This document shows, one piece after another, positions 57,891-64,000 of a DNA stretch of 64,000 nt. The translations under genes and the position numbers were made by a program. Origin of the DNA: Posidonia oceanica (taxonomy: Eukaryota > Streptophyta > Magnoliopsida > Alismatales > Posidoniaceae); the NCBI GenBank assembly GCA_037176725.1, contig JAZBRS010000013.1:9551001-9615000 (forward strand), given 5' to 3'. The notes below the pieces were generated by a model, which searched no databases, had not been told where the DNA came from, and saw only the letters and a program-made list of their open reading frames with translations. Each line of letters opens with the position of its first letter. Within the stretch, counting starts at the first letter, position 1.

Positions 57891-58467
57891 GAGTCGAAAA
57901 ACCACCAAAATCCTGAATAAAGGTCCCTTCAGGACACAAAATCTCCACCCACAAGCTCCAAAACAGTGTCTCCCAAAGTCCCTGAACATCCTCATCCTCT
58001 CTGGCAGACACGCAACCACAGAGATGACCAGGTACAACCAGCTCCCACCAGCATTTGCTGCACTACTCTGATGCACAACCTGATCAACAACCACCCAAGG
58101 AGACCAAAAAGAAGATCTCCACAGATCGAACAACATCACACTATTCGATTCAACACCAAACAAGAAGACCAACTAGGCATTCCCAATAGGATACCCCAAA
58201 AAAAATAGGAGAAAGAATCTCCACAGCTCGAACAGCACCCAGCCATTCGAACCACCCACAACCAAAAACAACTGGGCATCCAAACAAGATACTCCAAACA
58301 GCACACATCAAACAACACATAACAAACAACACACAAAGCCATGCTACTCCATGGCCCAACCCACAAATAAAATGCGCGACTCAACTGCGCAGCACCAACA
58401 CACTACTCACACACGCAACCCCTCCCAGATAACTCTGTCCTCTAACAGAGTATCTGGAACAACCACA

Positions 58468-59028
58468 CACATCCAGGGACCCATCAGAGTCACTCGGGAC
58501 CAACAACACCCATTTGGGGACCCACCGAGCCGCCTAGAAACAACAACACACATCTAGGGACCCACATAGTCACCCAGAGACAACACTTGACATCTGGGGA
58601 TTCACCGAGTCGCCTAGAAACAACACCCGACATCTGGGGCTCACCGAGTCGCCCAGAAACAACAACCAACCTCTGGGAAGCCTCTCACTTCACCTAGAAA
58701 CACAACAGACATCTGGGAAGCCTCACGCTTCACCCAGAAACACAAAAGAAATCTGGGAAGCCTTACGCTTCACCTAGAACACAACAGACATCTAGGAAGC
58801 CTCACGCTTCACCCAGAAACACAATAGAAATCTGGGAAGCCTTACGCTTCATCCAGAAACACAACAGACATCTGAGAAGCCTCACGCTTTACCCAGAAAC
58901 AACAACTGACATCTGGGAAGCCTCACGCTTCACCCAGAAACACAACAGAAATCTGGGAAGCCTTACGCTTCACCTAGAAACACAATAGACATCTGGGAAG
59001 CCTCACGTTTCACCGAGAAACAACAACT
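58468..59028. repeat. 40-bp minisatellite, duplicated copy
   Basis: Copy of 31616-32176 with the same number and order of units as far as I can read. Confidence 0.9.
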
Positions 59029-59838
59029 AGAGGACGGAGCTGCAGACATCCTCCACACACACGACGACCAACAAGACACGACAGACAATAAACCAAATAA
59101 GCAAACCTACAATTGTGAAGGGCCACACAAGGAGCAGACAACTACTGCACCCCTTCTCCCCACGACAGCACAACACCGCCCAACTACAACCACACACATC
59201 TGGGAAGCCTCATGCTTACCCAGATGCGACCACAAGAGGATGAAACCTCAGACATCCTTCGTGCCAACAACAAAACAAGCAACAACAAGCAACAACAAAA
59301 GTAGAGGTCACACGAGAGACAATCACCTACTGCATCTCTCTCTCCACAACAAACACCCAACTGCCCAACAATGGATGGTGGCAAAACAGGCACGTCCTCT
59401 GGTCAGCTATCGTGAGGTGCCTAACCCCTTTAAAGGAATCAAGGCACCACACCTCAAAATCCAGAAGCATCAAGAGACGTGTAAACCCCTAGGCAACACG
59501 ACTTATCTAGCCACACATACAATAGGGTCTCCTACCCTGCATGCTAGTGCTGAGTCTTGCCCAGAAAACAATTGCCACCACACTCACGGGTAACACGGTG
59601 CTTAATCCACACTAAATTAGTGAACCGCACTCCACATCACGCTTCATGGAGTTGAAGAGTTAAAGCGAACCACTCCACTCGAGCGAACGCCGTCTTGCGC
59701 TCCCAATAGCTCCCACAAAACAACTCTAATCATACGGCGATCTCAAGGTCCAACCATTGGATACCTTCCAAAGAGGAGACGATGTCTACTTCCACAAATG
59801 AGCAGAACATCACTCCCTGATTCCACGTGGTACTGCAG

Positions 59839-61477
59839 GAGAAACAATGGCACCTTCTAGGCATACCATTTACCCAGGAGACACCCACCAGAAGCAAGCA
59901 CCAGTCCTGAAGTTCCAATGAACTTACGAGACCGAAAATCACACAAATTGCACCCAGAAACCATGTCCTGGTGCCAAGATCTAATTCTAAGTTTAACATG
60001 TTTCCTAATGTACGTCTATACCAATTAGGGAAAACCTTAGCATTTCTAGGTTATTTAGTCTTTTAATTTCCAACCCTAGCTCAAGTGGGGTCTTGCTAAT
60101 CCATTTTAGGCAATCCCTAACTCATCCCTAATGATTGGCTTAATCCTCATATTGCCCTAATGTATTTTATAAAATATCAATCTCTTAATGAACAAGATTC
60201 ATTTTAATTCTACAAAATTCTCCATAAAACCAAAAATCAGATTTCAAGCCTCAAAATAACCCAAGGACACCTTCCGGGACCCGACCTGGCCCAAAACCAG
60301 GCCAAAGCAGGCTCGCTGGGCGCTCTAGGGGCGCCCACTGGGGCCCAGAAGGTGCCAAAAGCTCTTGGAAAACCGTGCAGGGTTTACGCGCAGCCAGTAC
60401 GTGCACCCTATACGCGCAACAGTAAAAAAAGTCAGATTTATCAGGCAGACCGCAGGAACCCAAAAAATGCCTGATTTGGGAACTTGAACGGTCTCAGCAC
60501 ACACACCTACAAATAGCACAAAAATTTCCAAAATGTAGATATCCAAGTCATCTACCACATGGGACAAAAATCAAAGCATTCCGATAACCGTAGATCAAGT
60601 TATGAAAATCCAAAGCAAGGGAGGTCATTCGGCCAAAAATTCCAACACAGTAACCACCATCCAATAATATCCATAAAATCCACAATGAATCCCCTAAAAT
60701 CATGAAATCTCTACCATGCATTCACAACTTACTAATCTACACATTTGCATCATTTCCAAGCAAAATTGAAAGCAAGGAAGGAGGTGTGTACCTCAAAGCA
60801 CATGCATAGGGCTTCCTTCACCGCCGACGACCCAACCCAAACATCAGCGACCACCTCCTAGCCTGAGCTTCACAAGACTCCTTGAGCATCCTCCTCAGAC
60901 CTCGCTCGACCCACTGGAAGGCGGTCGAAGCCCACTCCATCCCAAGCACACTCTACAACCCACCGAGCCAAGTTAAACCACGTGGAGGAGGAAACGAACC
61001 CAACAACTCAGCACAGTGGCACACAACTCACCTTCACCGATGCTCGATCACAGCGAAGGAGCTCGTCGACGATACCACCTCCTTAGGATGGCGGAACACT
61101 CATTGGACAGGGGACGCCCTTCGGTGCAGAGCTCCGACACTACGCCACACTCTCTTCTCTCTCTCACTGATGGAAGAAGGAGGAGAAGAAAATAGAAGGA
61201 GGAGGAGGAAGAAGGAAGAAGAAGAAGAAGAAGCCTCCAGACGCTCTGCCATCGTTCCTTCTCAGCCTCCCAATAGCCGCCTTAAAATGTGGAAAGGAAA
61301 TGGTGGTGCATGGCTTGTGGTGGAAATCTGCATTCTTTAATAAACGTTTTGCGCAAAAATTGCGCAAAACCCCTCCTCTTCCTCACAAACTGAGAATCTC
61401 CCAAACAACTCCAAAAAATATGCCAGATTTCCTCGCACCATGCTTACCCATTAATTCTAGAAAACCTGGATGTTACA
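59839..61477 (-). mobile_element. Tekay/Del-like 5' LTR, duplicated copy
   Basis: Copy of 32987-34625, with one substitution at 61084. It ends TGTTACA on the plus strand and is followed by ATTGG. Confidence 0.75.
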
Positions 61478-61858
61478 ATTGGAGCTGGAGGTAAGGTGGG
61501 ATCAAACTTGTGGGGAAGGGAGGGGGATAGCAGGATTGGAGGGGGATTGCTCTACGTGCTGCAATTGGAGGCGATAAACGACGTCCTGGGGAAAAGGGGG
61601 ACTGTTGCAACCGACTGGTGGAGGAACGTGGCTACTCTTGGGCTTGGGAGGCGACGACGTCAGGCGAGGGCGTGGCTTCCCTATGGCGATAAGGGGAGGT
61701 GGCCATCGACGGAGGGGTGGGGGTCGTGCAGTTGGTTTGCAAGTGAGGATTAAATCGTACATGATTCTGGGAAAATATGATCTAGAAAATTTGAATTAAA
61801 AAAAACGGTTTTCATTTTTTAGGTGGTATTCTTGATTTGGTTTTGATGATTTGATATT

Positions 61859-61922
61859 GATGGATGGTCAAGATCTAATCTTATCTAGGGGAGGGTTTGA
61901 GGGAGGATGTAATAAATCAATA

Positions 61923-61980
<58 letters not shown>

Positions 61981-62056
61981 GTATATGTAGGGTATAGATC
62001 TATTACACCTTTCCTCAATTCCCTCTTTAGATAGGTTTTAATCCTGACCATTCATC
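61859..62056. repeat. Inverted repeat around microsatellite, duplicated copy
   Basis: Copy of 35007-35204. The arms are unchanged, but the run is (CT)9(AT)14 instead of (CT)13(AT)10 at identical total length. Confidence 0.85.
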
Positions 62057-62985
62057 TTAGGAATCATGATCAGCCCAAAACCATTGATGCTAGCAAAACT
62101 AGGGGAAAAGCCATGGTAGATTTGATTTGAAATTTTGAATCATGACCAATCCCATAACTATCTGTTCGACATTATATTCGAACATACATATGTCGTTCGG
62201 CCTTGAAACCATTTGGGTGACCATTCTCATTAGTATGACAATCTCGACATTATACTCAAGCATACATTTGTCATTCGACCTCGAATCAAGTCAGGTGATT
62301 AATCCCATATCAATATGTTAGTTTCAACACTATATTCGAGCATACATGAACATTGATGGCGTTCAGCCTCGAATTTGATCGGACGTTCGATCCCATAACT
62401 GTGTTAATTTCTATATTACATTCGAAAACATTACATGAAAATCATATGTTAATTTTGACATTACATTTGAAAACATATATAAAAAATCATATGTTAATTT
62501 CGACATTACATTCGAAAGTATACATGAAAATCAAATGTTAGTTCTAACATTATATTTGAAAAAATATATAAACATCATGTGATCTCCTGTTTGGCCATCA
62601 TGCCGATCGCCTGGGATGGTCCGACCACGAACCAGGTCAGGCGACCAATCCTGTATTAATATGTTAATCTCGACATTACATTTGAGTATACATACATACA
62701 TACATATGAATCATTTTTCTTATTCGCCATTAATGCATTAATTTTGATTATATGATTTCTTTCTCTTGTATTTCTGGAATACATGTGTGATGACCATAAT
62801 GAGGTTTTATCATGGTAATTAATGGACCTTCTTCATAAGTTGTCTGGGAGAAGTCTGAACATTGAAAATTATGATAATACCCCTAGATTTGTTGGAAAAT
62901 ACAAATTACACAAGGGTGAAGAAAATAACCCACGAGCAACAACCTCTCGCAAACTTAACTCCCTATCAAAGAGATTAAGTTTGGA

Positions 62986-63365
62986 TTATAGGTCCTTGAC
63001 TCTCTTTGGACACAATCCCTTTGTCAAAATATTTGCAATCTGATCATTAGTAGACACATAATGAATTGATAATAGCTTCCATGCCACCTTTTCCCAAACG
63101 AAATGTACATCGACTTCAATGTGCTTAGTTCTGGAGCAAAGTATTGGATTATGTGTAAGAGAGATAACTGAAAGATTATCATGGTAGATGGTAGGAGCAA
63201 ATTTTGGAGGAATGTTGAGCTCTTGAAACAAGTGACATAGTCAGCACAATTTAGATGTAGTAGTGGCAACACAGCTGTATTCAGCTTCAAAGGATGAACG
63301 AGACATTGTGGATTGCCTTTTAGAACACCAGGAGATAGCATTATTACCTAAAGAGATATAGAATC
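62986..63365 (-). pseudogene. Ty1/copia RNase H fragment, duplicated copy
   Basis: Copy of 36134-36513 with the same in-frame TGA and the same cut at the element B insertion site (GAATC, then TGTTGACACC). Confidence 0.88.
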
Positions 63366-64000
63366 TGTTGACACCTCATTTTGACAGGCTTGAATCAATT
63401 GGAGTTCTCTGGTGACATATGGATCCAAACCTAGGCCAAACCTACACCCTCCTTTCCATCCTTACCCTTCAAACAAGCCTAAACTTGACCTAAGCTTACA
63501 CCCCTTCCTCTAACTCAAAACTTACCCAAAAACCATAGGAAAACCCACCATTCCCAACTTAGCAAACCTATCCAAACCCTTAGAATTTTTCAAACCAAAA
63601 CCACGCTCAAAAACCCTAGAAAACCTAGGTAAAACTACCATTTTTTACACCTCAGAACCCTTCCAAAACCTTCTCAAAACCAAACCAAAACCTTAGAAGC
63701 AGCACTAGAGACCCTAGGCTACACATTTCGTAAAATTCATCCCTTTTCAAAACCTCTAAACCCTCCTTTTACCCAAATTATCCTTTTCTCTCTCCTAGAT
63801 TATTCTTTTCTCTCTCCTCTCTCTCTCCTGATTATCCTCCTTCTTTTCCCGCTTCTCTCCCTTTTTCTTGCCTGGCTGTGGGCCTCCTTGCGCTTCTATC
63901 TGTTCTCAATCTTATTCCTATTTTTATCTTATTTTTAACATTTTATTTGATTTTCAAAAAATTATTTTCTTTCAATTCCTCTCTTTCCTCTTTATTCCTC
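63366..64000 (+). mobile_element. Element B 5' LTR start, duplicated copy (runs off window)
   Basis: Matches 36514-37148, including the variants that distinguish the 5' from the 3' LTR of element B. It is therefore the duplicated 5' LTR and not a separate insertion. Confidence 0.9.

Larger units (their letters stand above)
57317..64000 (+). repeat. Second copy of a 26,852-bp tandem duplication (first 6.7 kb)
   Basis: Collinear with 30465-37148 at a constant offset of 26852. By eye I find three substitutions (T32325/C59177, C32739/T59591, C34232/T61084) and one microsatellite change (35071-35116 versus 61923-61968). It includes the solo-LTR 3' end, its GAGTC, the Tekay-like internal region and 5' LTR, the copia fragment and the start of element B's 5' LTR. 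The first unit is therefore 30465-57316. Confidence 0.93.

Overview
This window is plant nuclear DNA, most likely heterochromatin of a repeat-rich angiosperm genome. It consists almost entirely of nested LTR retrotransposons. I see no intact host gene, rRNA or tRNA gene, CRISPR array or bacterial-style operon. The plant assignment rests on two giant Ty3/gypsy elements of the Tat/Ogre-like type. They have LTRs over 5 kb, a primer-binding site that looks complementary to tRNA-Arg, a G-patch-like segment between protease and reverse transcriptase, a second RNase H, and an extra ORF related to the plant mobile domain/DUF7745 proteins. I cannot name the species.

Layout. (1) 1-24131: element A, minus strand. 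Its 3' LTR (1-4192) is cut by the window edge, its decayed internal region is 4193-18968, and its complete 5' LTR is 18969-24131. (2) 24132-34625: an older Tekay/Del-like chromovirus remnant on the minus strand. Its 3' LTR ends at 25766 and its 5' LTR at 34625. The short internal region has no recognisable coding sequence, carries a 40-bp minisatellite, and is split by (3), a 5.07-kb solo LTR (25974-31038) with a perfect GAGTC target-site duplication. (4) 34626-36513: spacer with a large imperfect inverted repeat around a microsatellite, a degenerate array, and a Ty1/copia RNase H fragment cut by the next insertion. (5) 36514-57316: element B, plus strand, related to A. It has a 5.8-kb 5' LTR, decayed gag-pol with a deletion of about 1.07 kb removing the RT active site, the plant-mobile-domain-like ORF, long hairpin-repeat arrays in the 3' untranslated region, and only the first ~420 bp of its 3' LTR. 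(6) 57317-64000: a nearly perfect second copy of 30465-37148, so a 26,852-bp unit is tandemly duplicated, or the assembly is misjoined at 57317.

How the parts relate. In A and B the order is LTR, tRNA-Arg-like PBS, leader, gag, protease, G-patch-like linker, RT, RNase H, second RNase H (aRNH), integrase, spacer, sense PMD/DUF7745-like ORF, tandem hairpin array, polypurine tract, LTR. Neither element looks autonomous. Nearly all nonsense codons that can be aligned between A and B are CAG to TAG, or TGG to TAG preceded by C. That is the footprint expected from deamination of CHG-methylated cytosines.

Most interesting signals: the 3'-UTR arrays, whose repeated hairpins keep complementary arms while the arm sequence changes; the PMD-like ORF behind a conserved candidate splice acceptor and strong start context in both elements; the very recent 26.85-kb tandem duplication; and the CHG-biased nonsense pattern, including one TAG shared by both integrases.
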